Shown here: positions 32,198-43,652 of the stretch, piece after piece
How positions within the stretch are numbered: the first letter of the stretch is position 1
How the letters are laid out: every line of letters starts with the position of its first letter
Source: Ephemerocybe angulata
Taxonomy: Eukaryota; Basidiomycota; Agaricomycetes; Agaricales; Psathyrellaceae
Reading direction: 5' to 3'
NCBI GenBank assembly: GCA_013368325.1
Contig: JAACJK010000112.1
Coordinates: 186,001-250,000 of the forward strand
Length of the DNA stretch: 64,000 nucleotides
Program-made: the position numbers and the translations under genes
Notes under the pieces: generated by a model
Database searches by the model: none
What the model was told of the DNA's origin: nothing
The model's input: only the letters and a program-made list of their open reading frames with translations

Positions 32198-32790
32198 AAT
32201 TCGCAGTCCCCTACCTGTTCATGTGGACTCCATGTGGACTGCCCAGTGGACTGGCCTACTGGTGGACTCTGGGTATTTTATGGACTCTGACCAGTGGACT
32301 CCTTGTGGAGTCCACGTGGAGTCCATACCCCTCCACAATCAGTTCACACCCCCTCCACAGTCAGTCTACATCAGACTTAGAGTTTATATCCATTCCCAAG
32401 CCAGTGGAAGTCCACATGGAGTCCACATGGAGTCCACGTGGAGTCCATGTGAACTCTTATGATCTCTACTTTTGACAGAAAGAAAATAAATGGCATTCCC
32501 CAGGATTGAACCTGAGATTTTGGGAATGGCTATTACTAAGCTTTTGGTGTGAGTGCTAGCCACTAGGCTATCTGGTCTTATATATTTTACCTTGTAATTA
32601 GCCAAAATCAGTCCACGAACAGTACAAGCAGTCCACAAGCAGTCCACATTCCCTGCCAAGCTCTGTGAAGTCCATGTGGACTCTGATTGTGGACTAAAGC
32701 TACTGGACTCATGTGGACTACCACTGGACTCAAACCACTGGACTGATTGTGGACTACTGCTGGAAGTTGGCCGCTTTTTGCCCAATTCCC
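32198..32790. mobile_element. GTCCAC-array element, copy A (3' truncated)
   Basis: It starts CTGTAATTCGCAGTCCCC, like the ends of copies B and C, and contains many AGTCCACATGG-type units plus the tRNA-like segment. Its right part ends in AGTCC-rich sequence without the GAACAGGTGGG...GTGTGAAG terminus of the other copies. A segment of about 150 bp present in B and C (around ATTGCAAAATCGATGCTTGG) is missing. It encodes no protein. Confidence 0.65.
32492..32580 (-). repeat. tRNA-like SINE segment in copy A
   Basis: On the minus strand TAGCCTAGTGGCTAG fits a polymerase III A box and GGTTCAATCC fits a B box, about 40 bases apart, followed by CTGGGGAATGCCA. The spacing is that of a tRNA, but the arms do not fold cleanly, so I call it tRNA-derived. 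The same segment occurs in copies B and C. Confidence 0.6.
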
Positions 32791-33067
32791 AATTAGGAAG
32801 TGGCCCCTTATGGAAGGCAGTTCGTGCCAGAAACCTTCACTTTGATGAACCACCATGGTGATGTGATCAGCTCATCTGCGTGTTCAGCGCTTTGAGCATT
32901 GAGATTGTTTCCTCAATTATGGAGGTACATTGAGGGATGTTATGGAGTTTGTATTTTTAATAGGTAGATATAATCATATTAAAAAGCATATCTGAAGCAT
33001 AAGGCAGTCGGGGCAAAGGTAAGAAGAGTGTACAATCACTGGTAAGTTACACTACTGAAGGCTGCTA

Positions 33068-33369
33068 CTATTAGTGCCTACTACATTCCTCATTCTCTTA
33101 TCGCTTCTATCATTCTATTCGTTTCATCTATTGTTCTATTGATATCCATCATTCTATTGTTCTCAATCTATTGTCACTTCTATTGTTCCGTAAATAGATT
33201 GATCATTATTCTCATACAGTTTATAGTCGACACTGTGAGTGGTTGGGTCCCTATCGAACTCTTCTCACTCACAGGTGCGTATCATGTATATTATTTAGTT
33301 ACTATCAATCTGATCGAACTCTTCCCACTCACAGCGTGGTCATACTAATCTAAACCTAACAGTTTAATA
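33068..33369 (+). repeat. Diverged solo copia LTR, opposite orientation
   Basis: The sequence from about 33068 aligns with the reverse complement of the LTRs at 34361-34739 and 40438-40816. Shared blocks include GGTGCGTATCATGTATAT, CGAACTCTTCCCACTCACAG and the end AACAGTTTAATA. It is clearly more diverged than the two LTRs are from each other, so it marks an older insertion. The left boundary is uncertain. Confidence 0.7.
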
Positions 33370-34355
33370 CTGGGGTGGGTATAGGCTGGGTGGTAGTGAA
33401 GGTAAGAGGTCTCAGAGCATCCTCCTTTGCCCGCTTATCTGACCTCTCACCTCCTGAGTATCCATTATGATCATTCTTTCACTTTGTTTTTCCTTTAACT
33501 TCTGAGAAGTGAATAGCTGTCTCCGTCCAGGAGTGCTGATTTGGCGCAATGCGAGTGGGATTGGGAAGGTCCAGTTCGTCTTCCGAGTCCACCAAGTCTT
33601 CGAGGTTTTCAATGTGAGCGCTGATGTGCGGCTATGCGGTGCTAAGAGCCAAACACGCCTCTAGACCAAAACAACAACCACAACACACAACACACACACA
33701 ACCACACTAAGGTGACTAAGGGGAAACACACTCGATAGAGACTTAGAGTGGGCAAAGTAATGTATTAGAACTAGAGAACTGAGTCGACTCTAATGTACTC
33801 GCAACTTGCAAGTTTGAAGGGGAACTCTAGGTTCGACCGCACTTCGGGATGGGTTCTCGATGAGAGGGTGGGGTCTCAGGAGGACGAGGTTGCTACCACG
33901 AGAGGGCTTTCGCTAGGCTCAAGAGCTTTGCAAAAGGAACAGAAAACTTAAGACAATTGGCGCGATGACTAAACAGACAGACAGACAGATAGCGCGACGG
34001 CTAGACTTGGACTTTGACTTATAGACTTGAAAGATGAAAACTAGGGGGTAACTGATATTCTCAAAACTACAGGCCAGACTTAAGTACATGCCGAATATTT
34101 ACAAATGAGCTTCGAAACAAGCTACATTCCAAAGCAGTCCAGGTGAAACTTAGAGATAGGAGGAAACACCTCTCGAGGTTGAACTCAAGACCAATTAGCT
34201 CCCGGGTAAATACCCAAGGCTTATCCGTTGCCACCAACCGGCTACTTCATGCGTGCCGAGCCCCTCGTCTCGTGTGGGACGTCCTATCTTTATCTCTGAT
34301 TATGGATCCTCCTGATGGAGTGGAGCCGTGGGTGATCATCCCGATACCCGGGCAG
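33370..34355. other. Possible LTR or leader remnant of another retroelement
   Basis: No intact gene was found. A minus-strand patch near 33480-33620 (containing LEDLVDSEDELDLPNP) could be the start of a retroelement gag, preceded on that strand by a CA-rich tract at 33665-33705. The family could not be assigned. Confidence 0.3.
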
Positions 34356-34360
34356 GTTGA

Positions 34361-34739
34361 TATCAAACTGTTAAGTTTGGATAAGTTCTGACCACGTCTG
34401 TGAGTGGGAAGAGTTCGATTAGGCTTGTAATGACTATACGATATACATGATACGCACCTGTGAGTGGGAAGAGTTCGATGGGGACTCAACCGCTCACAGT
34501 GTGGACTATATACTGTATGAGAACAATGATCGATCTATTTACGGAACAATAGAGTCAGAGAACAATGATCGATCTATCTATAGAACAATAAAGTGACAAC
34601 CATCAAATAGAATGATAGATGGAATGATTGATAGAATAGAATGATGAAAGAATGACAGATAGAATGATGAAATGAAAGAAGCGTCGAAAAGCTATGTATC
34701 AAATGATGATGAAGGTAACATGAGCATTGCCTTCTAACA
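34361..34739 (-). repeat. 3' LTR of the copia element
   Basis: This 379-bp repeat is nearly identical to the one at 40438-40816. The two differ at 34440 and 34442 within CTATACGATAT versus CTATACAAGAT. It contains internal short repeats (AACAATGATCGATCTAT twice and AGAATGAT units). Confidence 0.95.
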
Positions 34740-36118
34740 CACCCCCTTAATGCGATGTCTCTGAATCCTATTCGAGTCCAAGCGCAAGTCGATGCTTCTG
34801 AATAGCGACTTTGGGGAGTGGTTTGGTGAAGATGTCGGCGATCATGTCGCCAGTAGGGAGAAAATGAACAGTAATGTCGCCTTGCTTGATAGCGTCTCGG
34901 ATCCAGTGCATCTTGATGTCGATGTGCTTCATGCGTCCATGGTTCTCTGGGTTCTTGAGCACTCTAAGAGCTGACTGGTTGTCGACCATGAGAGGTGAGG
35001 GTCCTTGTACGTTGTAGCCGAGTTCGCCCAACAGTGTCCTCATCCAGATGATATCTCTGCCTGCACTCGAAGCGGCGACATATTCTGCCTCAGTAGATGA
35101 GTCAGCAACAATCGTCTGCTTCTTCGCGGACCAGCTAACTGCTCCAGAGCCTATCTTGATGACGAAGCCAGAGGTTGAGCGCCGAGTGTCAAGGCACCCA
35201 GCATGGTCAGCATCGCTGTAGGCTTGGAAGAGCTCTGAGGACATCTCGCCTCCATCGTTGCGATAAGTCAGCTTGAGATCCATGGTGCCCTTTAGATAGC
35301 GGAAGACATGCTTAACCGCTTTCCAGTGGATGGGTCCAGGATTGGAGTTGTACTGAGCGAGCTTGGCGACGGCATATGCGATATCTGGTCGGGTTGCAAC
35401 AGCAAGGTACATTAGGGCACCAACCGCGTTCATGTATGGGACACCCTTCATGGTTTCAGTGTCGCCCGGAGCAGGAACATACTTCGTGAGTCGAGAGCCA
35501 CTTCCTGGATCCATTGGGGTGGATACCGGGTAGCAGTCTTCCATGTTGAAGCGTTTGAGCATGTCGAGGATGTACTGGGTCTGGGATAGGCGAAGGATGC
35601 GATTGGGTTGGTCATATTCGACCTTGATGCCGAGGAGATAGGTGGTTGGGCCAAGGTCCTTCAGTTTGAAGACTTTACGGAGTGAGTCCTTCAGCCACTT
35701 GATCTTCTCCTGGCTTGGTGACATGATAGTGATGTCGTCGACGAAGACAGGAAGAGTGATCCGAATGTCGTCCTTCTCCCAAGTGTAGATGCTCGGATCC
35801 GACTTGATTTGGACGAAACCTAGAGCTTCCAACTCCTTTGCCAGTACCTGGTACCAAAGTCTGCCGCTCTGCTTTAGACCATAGAGGCCTTTATTCAGGC
35901 GACATACCCACACCTTTCCATCTGGGCCCTTAACCTCAAAACCAGGAGCCTGCTTCATGTAGACCTCATAGTCGTCTTCGATCTTGCCATTGAGATAGGT
36001 GTTGTCGATGTCGATAGACTCGATGAAGTCACCGTTCATGGCAGCCTTGGCGAGGGCTGTGCGAAGGGAGGTAAGGCGAGCTGTTGGTGCCCAGGTTTGA
36101 TCGTAGTCCTGTCCAGGG

Positions 36119-36593
36119 TAAGGCTGAGCACGAGTCCGGGTTACCGATGGGTACCCGTGACTTGAACCGTGGGAAACCCGCCAAAACCCGGACCCGTGAG
36201 CTCGGGTCACCCGTGGGAAAATACCCATACGGGTCCGGGTATTGGATTTGAAATGTGGTCGACCTGTGGGTAAGGCTGGTTTTGTCTATGATCTCTATAA
36301 TTTATCAGTATTTAGTATCTGTGTGACAATTATGTTCCTATTGTCTAAAGAAACATAGTTAAAGTATAGTAAATAAGCAATATACCCAGTATGTCTACAC
36401 TCAGGATAAGCTATAGGCAAAATGCCATGGGTACTTGCAGGTAAACTCGTGGGAATACCTGCTGTGACCTGGATCCGCAGGTCGCGGGTGATCCGTGGGA
36501 GATACCCGTCTGAGTCTGGGTATTAAAATTTTTGTCATGGGTACCCGCCGGTGGATCCGGGTAAACCCACGGGTGCACTCGTGCTCAGCCTTA
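36119..36593. mobile_element. hAT-type MITE inserted in copia pol
   Basis: Terminal inverted repeats TAAGGCTGAGCACGAGT bound a 475-bp non-coding element. The 8-bp target duplication GTCCAGGG is exact (36111-36118 and 36594-36601). An 8-bp duplication and a TAAGGCTGAGC-like end point to the hAT superfamily. The interior is rich in GGGTACCCG-type segments. It separates the integrase linker from reverse transcriptase. Confidence 0.92.
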
Positions 36594-37712
36594 GTCCAGG
36601 GATCTGCGAGTACCCCTTTGCCACAAGTCGTGCCTTGTACCGATCGATGGTGCCATCTTCCTTGCGTTTGACGAGGAAGACCCAGCGCGAGCCGACTACC
36701 TTTCTCCCTTCCGGAAGCTCGACCAAGTCCCAGGTGCCATTCGCAATGAGAGCGTCAATCTCTGCTTGGGCAGCTGCGAGCCAGAATTCGCCATCCGGGC
36801 CATTGAAGGCTTGTTCGGGTGTCTGTGGTGAGTCATGAGGTCGTGTGGCTGCTCCAAATGCTGTCTGCACCGCCGCCTGCAACCTATCATATGCCATGTA
36901 GTAGGCCATAGATGTGCCCACGTCGTTACAAAAGACGTCGAGTGGGAGGTCGTACATGGTCCGAATTAAATCGAAGATGGGAGTAGCTCGTAGGGCTTGT
37001 TCCATATCAACATCATCATCTCCTGCCTGAAAATCCTCGGCAACGAGTGGTGGTATCTCGGCCAAGTTTTCCTCCTGAATAGGTGGCGGATTGTTTCTGT
37101 TGTCACCCCCTCGATCTGCCACCACATCACCCCCTTGACGTCGAGCGTGTGGTTGGGTGCCTCGTCGTTGCATCCCATGGAGCAGCTGGAAGTCTGTCAA
37201 TACTCTGGTGGAGGCACGAACAGGACGTGTGCTCTGCGACACCAAGGGAGGTGCACCGACAGGACGTGGAATGAACGAGGGCTGAGTAGGAGGATCGGGG
37301 AAGGCAGGAGCAGGGATAGGACCAACTTCAGGGGACGGAGGCGTGAAGGGAGATTCGGGTATGGCAAGTTTGGTTTGGGTTTGGCGTGTTGGACTAGGAG
37401 GAGTAGAGGGATGATACTCTGGTCGACGTGTGTCTGCTTTAGGCGCGGAGCCTTGTGCAGGTTGTTTGGGAGTGCGCACCGCTGGGTTCTCTCCATCGTC
37501 ATCACTATCACTCTCATCGGAATCGTCATTGCGATGATTAGGAGGAGGTGGAGGAGATGGGAGAACGACGGGTGGCTTAGCAGGTAGTGGCGTAGGATCA
37601 TTAGCAGCGTCTGGCCATATGTCCCGAATGCCGACAGGTACCTGAACCTGTGGATTGGCTTTGGTCGATAGTCCTGGGAAGGATTTCTCGTCAAAGATGA
37701 TGTCGCGTGATA

Positions 37713-37976
37713 CTGTACTAATTGAATCAATTCGTCGGGCGGTGTGACGCGTGACACCTCGAACGAAATTTAGATTTCGTCGAAAGGCCTACGTGACCGT
37801 GACCTTGACGAAATTTCGTCGCGTTTTGGGCGCGGTAGCGCCCGGATTTAGAGCCAAATTTGGCAATTTCACAGCAGATTTCGTCGAATCTCGATGTGAC
37901 CAGTGACATCCTCGAGATTTCGTCGAAATGGAGGCCTGCGTGACGCGTGACCGACGAATTGATTCAATTAGTACAG
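37713..37976. mobile_element. Tc1/mariner-type MITE inserted in copia pol
   Basis: A 264-bp non-coding element has perfect terminal repeats starting CTGTACTAATTGAATCAATT and is flanked by TA (37711-37712 and 37977-37978). Its interior has further inverted segments around GAAATTTCGTCG. It interrupts pol just after the integrase core; excision would leave the coding frame continuous through KKVVISRDIIFDE. Confidence 0.92.
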
Positions 37977-40437
37977 TATGACGACTTTCTTCGTGCTTGG
38001 GTTGTAGCACTTCCAGCCCTTGTATCCTGGTTCAAAACCAATAAAGATACAGAGTTCTGCATGTGGTTGGAGGTTGGTGCGGTCTTTTCGTGTGATGTTT
38101 ACGAATGCACGGCAGCCAAAGACTCGGAACATGGAGATATCAGGCTTGGATTTGTGCCAAACTTCATAGGAGGTCGTGTTTGAAAGCGCAGAGGAGGGGG
38201 TGGCATTGAGGATCTCGGTGTAGTAGAGGACAGCAGCGCCCCAGAACATCATAGGGAGAGATGCCTGGTTGAGCATGGAGATTAAGCCTTCAGCCAGGGT
38301 GCGGTTCAGACGTTCGCTAACACCATTTTGCTGAGGCGTAGCCTTGACGGTGTGCTGGCGTGTGATCCCACGTTCTGTGCACCAAGACTCGAAGTTCTTG
38401 CCAATGTATTCTCCTCCTTTGTCGTCGCGGAGCTCCTTGACCTTGACTCCGTGCTTTCGTTCTACTTCAGCAACGAAGTCTTTGAAGGCCTGGAAGGCAT
38501 CGCTCTTGCGCTTCAATAGGTAAACCTTCTTGAATCGTGAGTGGTCATCAATGAAGACGATCCAGTACTGGTACCCGACAGGTGTCTGGGTGCTGAGAGG
38601 TCCATGGACGTCCGAGTGGATACGTCCTAGGAGCTCGGTGGAGCGATGCTCCGATAGATGAGGGAATGGATCCCGATGTTGCTTCCCAGCTATGCAGTGC
38701 TCACAGATATCCTGGAGCGATGATTCCTCGTGTACCAAGACGCCAGTGGCGAGGTCATGACGAAGTAGGGTATCCAGTCTGTCCTTGCCGATGTGCCCTA
38801 ATCGTTGGTGCAGTAGTTCCTTCTCAACTCTAGTGGCAAATGCCGCCATTGTATCGTCGCGCGTGAGCGTGGACCCATCTAAGGATCCTGTGCATCCGCG
38901 AATGGTAGCTGTGACTAGAAGCTTGCCATTTTTAAAGAATTCGAGGGAGTCGCCTTCGATGACAACTCGCATCTTTTTCTTCTTAACAACGTAGAGGATA
39001 GAGAAGAGATTGTTGCGCAGAGTAGGAACATATAGTACATCATCGAATATCAAAGTCTCTCCAGTCTTTCCGTGTATGACCGGCGTATACCACACTTGTC
39101 CCTGCCCTGTAGCCCAGACCACCTCGTCGTTGGCGAGTGAGATGGGGACCTTCACCGGAACCATGTTCCGGATCCAGTCGCGGTGCGGCGTCATATGTGA
39201 GGTTGCACCTGAGTCTGGGTTCCAGGAAGTGTCAGTGGGCGTACGGGTAGAGCGGCGGACGAGAGGGGACTTGCGATGTGGGCAACTTGAGCGAGCATGG
39301 CCTTCTGGTCGTTGTCGGGAGCAGAGGTGGAGGAGGAAGAGGCAGCGTTGGCTTCCTGAGCCTTCAGCGCCTTCTTGTTTGCCCTCTTCTTGAGCTGGTA
39401 GCAGTCCTCAGACCCATGGGAGTTCTGCGCACCGTGGATCTTGCACTTGTACTTCGGCGTCTCGCTGGTGCTTCCAGAGGCGCGAAGGGCAGATGGCTCG
39501 GCATTGGCAGTGTTCTGCTTGAGAACGTCGGACTTTCGGAGATGTTTGAGGATCTCCGAGGCGTTCATGGTGCTCTCGTCGAGGTGGTTGAGAGTGTGCC
39601 GAAGCATCTCGTCGTCCTTGCCAATGAGACCGATGGCAATCATGCTGAGTGCCAGGTCCTCGGTGAGCGTGGCTGCGCTGTATCCGTCGGTGTATGTTGA
39701 AGCCGTGTAGGTGTTCGTGGCTCGGACGTAGGATGATGCGGTATAGACAGGTGGAGAGGGGAGCAGGTTTGCGAGGCGAGCTCCAAGGGCGAGAGCGCGA
39801 GATCCGAAGTCAGCATAGCCTTCTTCCTCGTGGCTGGCGTCTCCCTTGCGGAGGCTGACAAGCTCCTGGAGGATGGTAGCACGAGATCCAGAGGTCTTGG
39901 ACTCGTAGGTTTCCAGGAGAGCTTCCCAGATAGCAGGGAGGTCGTTCATGGGAATCCCTGCGAGGAGATTCTCAATCTGAGCATGGTCGAGGGTGCTGCG
40001 GATATAGCCGATGGTTTTGGATCGCGCTTGGTTGAAGAACGCCTTCTCCGATACAGAGCCGGAAAGAGGGAATTCCTCTGCCCTAGTGAGGATGTCGTGG
40101 GCGCAGAAGCTGAATGACTTGTTGACGACGTTGTTCTTCCATTGCTGGAAGGTAGCATCGGTCAGCATGACCACGCTTTCAGAGCTGGACGTGTTGTCTG
40201 TTGCCATAGCGAGAGGACTTGTGGAAGAGCGAGTAGGGGAGTAATGGAGGGGAGCACTCTTGGGCGAAAATCACCACAAGAATAGTGGAATGATGCTAAG
40301 AGGAGTATAACTCCGAGATAGCGAGGGGAGCGAGGGTGAGGTCGGATGGTGATCGTAACGGGCGATGGTAGCGATAACACGCGGTGTCTGATTACAAAAC
40401 AAGTGTTGCTTATCAGAGGAGCCCGGGGCTCATAACT

Positions 40438-40816
40438 TATCAAACTGTTAAGTTTGGATAAGTTCTGACCACGTCTGTGAGTGGGAAGAGTTCGATTAGG
40501 CTTGTAATGACTATACAAGATACATGATACGCACCTGTGAGTGGGAAGAGTTCGATGGGGACTCAACCGCTCACAGTGTGGACTATATACTGTATGAGAA
40601 CAATGATCGATCTATTTACGGAACAATAGAGTCAGAGAACAATGATCGATCTATCTATAGAACAATAAAGTGACAACCATCAAATAGAATGATAGATGGA
40701 ATGATTGATAGAATAGAATGATGAAAGAATGACAGATAGAATGATGAAATGAAAGAAGCGTCGAAAAGCTATGTATCAAATGATGATGAAGGTAACATGA
40801 GCATTGCCTTCTAACA
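40438..40816 (-). repeat. 5' LTR of the copia element
   Basis: This is the upstream LTR relative to the minus-strand coding direction. Its inner edge continues into AGTTATGAGCCCCGGGC, where the primer-binding site should lie; I could not assign the priming tRNA. The gag start codon is about 230 bp further in. Confidence 0.93.
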
Positions 40817-40821
40817 GTTGA

Positions 40822-41417
40822 GCCATGTGGGCACCTAAGCTGCTCCAGCTCCTCTTCCCCTGTGCAACGCGTGGGTGCCTGGACTGAGCTCTCCCCTCAG
40901 CCAATGGCGATCCCTGGGCTTCCCGAGACCTGGACTAATTGCGGACATCTCGAGGTGTGATCGACCTCTCGAGGTGTGATCGACCTCTCGACGTGTCACC
41001 TCTCGACCTCGGGCCAGCATCAAACCGTGCGGAGGCTATACTCCGGCGCTTATCAGGGTTACGGGTGCAATGCCTTCTCGGCCATCAATGTCACAGTGAT
41101 CTCTTGACTCTAGGTGTGGCGAGAGTGTTCTCGTGAGATACGAAGGGATGGGTAGGGGGCTCCCCATTGGTATGCACTACTCTGCTTATGTTCATTACTT
41201 GCCAAGTAGATTCCATAGTTGTCCCGCGCATGGCTCCGCAAAGTAGCAAGTGTCTCGCGAAGGTAGGTCTTACCCTCTTGAAGCTACTCGTCACCTCTCG
41301 GTGTCCTGCTCATAGGTCAGAGAGGCTAAGTCACAGCTCTGGGCTCAGCTCTGACTCTTGTTCCCCTTGTATTGGTGCAGGTCTTTTGGTATGTGATATA
41401 CAGCGGGTATCGTGTAT
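40822..41417. other. Non-coding flank with a short tandem repeat
   Basis: CTCGAGGTGTGATCGACCT occurs twice in tandem from 40949, followed by a degenerate third unit to about 41007. No gene was recognised between the copia element and the MULE remnant. Confidence 0.5.
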
Positions 41418-41779
41418 TTATTGATATAAATCACAATTTTTAGTGGATAGACGCACTGAAGACGCATCAGCGCTCATTGACTTCGAAAACTGGGAGATAG
41501 GCTTTTCAAATAGCTCGAGCTCATCCTTTGGAACCTGTGAGGGGTAATTCTGTTGCAGCATGCATATGATTCCAGATAGCTGTGAAGTAACATTTTGAAT
41601 CCTTGCATGGGTTTTAATGTCAGGCTCCGGAATGGCAGAGTGGGTAGACGAAGTTGTAGAGTGATTAATGCTTCCATCCACTTCGAAGGTGTCCAGGGAA
41701 GTTATATCCAAAGCTGATGCGGTAATTGGCTCACAGATTTTGGAAAAGTGCTTTTGAACAGCAAATATATGCTTGCACA

Positions 41780-42026
41780 CACCTCAGTCACCTGGTTGAA
41801 CCTACCTCTTAGGTATATCAATTTGAGGCAAAATGGCACCTAAGAGGTCCCCCAACCATTAGGTGAACCACAGATGGTTGGCCCACTGGTTGGATAATTG
41901 TTTAGCCATGGTTCAACCATCTATTTACCACCAACCAATCTCAACCATGTGGTAAATAGTCCAACCACTGTCAACCATGGTTGAGCTTGGTTGAGCAGTG
42001 TCTGGAGTCCTGCCTGTTTTGGTTGC
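41780..42026. repeat. First copy of the element's left terminus
   Basis: About 245 bp match 43633-43880 in the same orientation with few differences, starting CACCTCAGTCACCTGG and running to CAGTGTCTGG...CCTGCCTGTTTT. After this point the sequence changes to the Tc1/mariner-bearing segment. Confidence 0.85.
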
Positions 42027-42473
42027 AGAGTGGTTATTGCTGTTTGCAAAATAGTTGGCGTGGGCCCAAAAACGCGAACAAACAAACTTTCGCGCGCGTT
42101 TTGGGACCCCATTTTGCGAACGGATCTCCTCCACGAATACTCGACGTAGCGGCGTAATTCTTAGTGCATTCGATAGGCGTTTTGGAGTAGTATAAAATGA
42201 TATAGAATTTATGGTGAATATGCACGTGTGGATGAACGGTGGTCTGGTGCACCAGATCAGCAGCTTGGCTTTAGGCTGCAACATTGTGCACACATCTCCT
42301 CCTCAGGAACTTATCGTATCAGCGTGATTCTAGGTGCGTCAGAAAGGTGGTTTTGAGACGAACAAAACTAGGTACGTTTTGTGCCCGGAGCTGCTCAGCC
42401 TTGTGTCCGCATAGCGACGCATCATCAACCAGCCAACCGGGATCAGCAAGCACACTCTTGACCACAAACCACC

Positions 42474-43652
42474 ATGCCGAAGGGTGTTGCTGTGCCCGAC
42501 AGCATGCGGGACACTGTTCTGCGGCTCTCTGGGCTATTTAGCCCCACAGAGGTTTATGCCTTCACAGGTGTCAGTATACGGCAACAGCAGCGCATTTTGA
42601 GAGATTGGAGGAAGACAGGCACTCATGAGAGGCAACGGCCCGCTCATGAATTGCGTGGCAGGCCTCGATCTCTCACTGCTGCTGATGCATATGTATGTAT
42701 ATATCTGACTTCTGCCAGTGTGACATCTGCTTATTCAAATTCACTGTTCAGTTTCTGCATGGCTGTGTCAACCGAAGCTGCGATATATATCTCAGCGAGT
42801 TGCAAGAGGAGCTCGAGATTATATGTGGCAGTAAGGTTGACCAATCAACCATATGGCGAACCCTTAGCCGTGGAGGATACCGAATGAAAAAGGTATTATT
42901 ATTGTTGCCTGTAAACCCTACTGAGCATGACACTAACTCCAAACTCGACGAGCACTAGTTGACCAAGAAAGCCATTGAACGGAGTGCACGAAAACGTGCG
43001 GCATACACTCTCCTGGTTGGGACTGCGTATACCTCAGAGCAACTCGTATTTGTGGACGAGAGTGCTGCTGACCGAAGGACAACATATCGAGGATATGCTT
43101 GGGCATTCCAAGGACAGCGAGCCATTCGAAAAGCCTTTTTTATCCGTGGTCGGAGGTAACGTTATGGGTATATCGCATTTACGTTTTAGCTTTTCTGATC
43201 AAAGGCATTGCTGTAACAGATACTCAATCCTTCCTGCGCTATCATTGGATGGGATTATCGGATTGGACATCGTTGAAGGATCCTTCAACAAGCGGCGTTT
43301 TGCCCACTTTATTGCAGGACTCCTTGATCAGATGAATCCCTGGCCACTCTCGAACTCAGTCATTGTTATGGACAATTGCCGCATTCACAAAGACCCTGAG
43401 ATTCTGGAGATGATAAGAGATCGGGGCATGAGGTATATCTTCCTTCCACCCTATTCTCCCGACTATAACCCGATCGAACTCGCATTCTCATCAATCAAGA
43501 GCCACATTCGTCGGAACGGGTCCGAGCTGCGGAATGCGATGGCGGAAGAAGATGACATGGGTGTATATCAGTTTTTGACTGAAGCGGTGTACACTGTCAC
43601 AGAGGGAAAGGCTGCTGGATGGTTTTCTCATTCACCTCAGTCACCTGGTTGA
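42474..43652 (+). CDS. Tc1/mariner (IS630-type) DD34E transposase
   Basis: Exons 42474-42692, 42752-42892, 42959-43155 and 43220-43652 encode 329 residues without stop or frameshift; the introns are 59, 66 and 64 bp. The N-terminus has a helix-turn-helix region (SPTEVYAFTGVSIRQQQRIL) and a second binding region (KVDQSTIWRTLSRGGYRMKK). The catalytic triad is visible as D153 (LVFVDESA), D237 (VIVMDNCRIH) and E272 (SPDYNPIE), giving a 34-residue spacing typical of Tc1. Tc1 enzymes cut and paste at TA sites. The last residues and stop codon (SPQSPG) come from a neighbouring repeat that abuts the gene at 43633, so the natural C-terminus and 3' inverted repeat are lost. Confidence 0.9.

Larger units (their letters stand above)
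34768..40207 (-). pseudogene. Copia gag-pol gene, broken by two MITEs and a frameshift
   Basis: The minus strand carries gag (40207-39191), protease plus integrase (39240 to about 37977), a linker (37710-36602) and reverse transcriptase/RNase H (36110-34768). Visible motifs are the protease DSGATSHMT, the integrase zinc region HQRLGHI...CEHC, the integrase catalytic stretches HSDVHGPL, FIDDHSRF and PQQNGVSERLN, RT FVDDITIMS, and RNase H ADSSTEAEYVAA. Gag and protease lie in different frames near 39240, implying a single-base change or a frameshift signal. Removing each MITE with one copy of its target duplication leaves the expected uninterrupted frame. The copy cannot make full Pol as it stands. 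Confidence 0.92.
34361..40816 (-). mobile_element. Ty1/copia LTR retrotransposon, young, with two nested MITEs
   Basis: Two 379-bp LTRs (34361-34739 and 40438-40816) bound the element and differ at only two positions by my reading. The target duplication GTTGA is present on both sides (34356-34360 and 40817-40821). On the coding strand the LTRs begin TGTTAG and end TGATA, so the ends are TG...TA rather than TG...CA. A polypurine tract (AAGGGGGTG) adjoins the 3' LTR. Domain order is gag, protease, integrase, reverse transcriptase and RNase H, as in copia. The interior is interrupted by MITEs at 36119-36593 and 37713-37976. Confidence 0.95.

Noticed and set aside
32492..32580. Working tRNA gene
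   Set aside because: A- and B-box-like sequences are present, but the stems do not pair and the segment recurs inside transposable elements.
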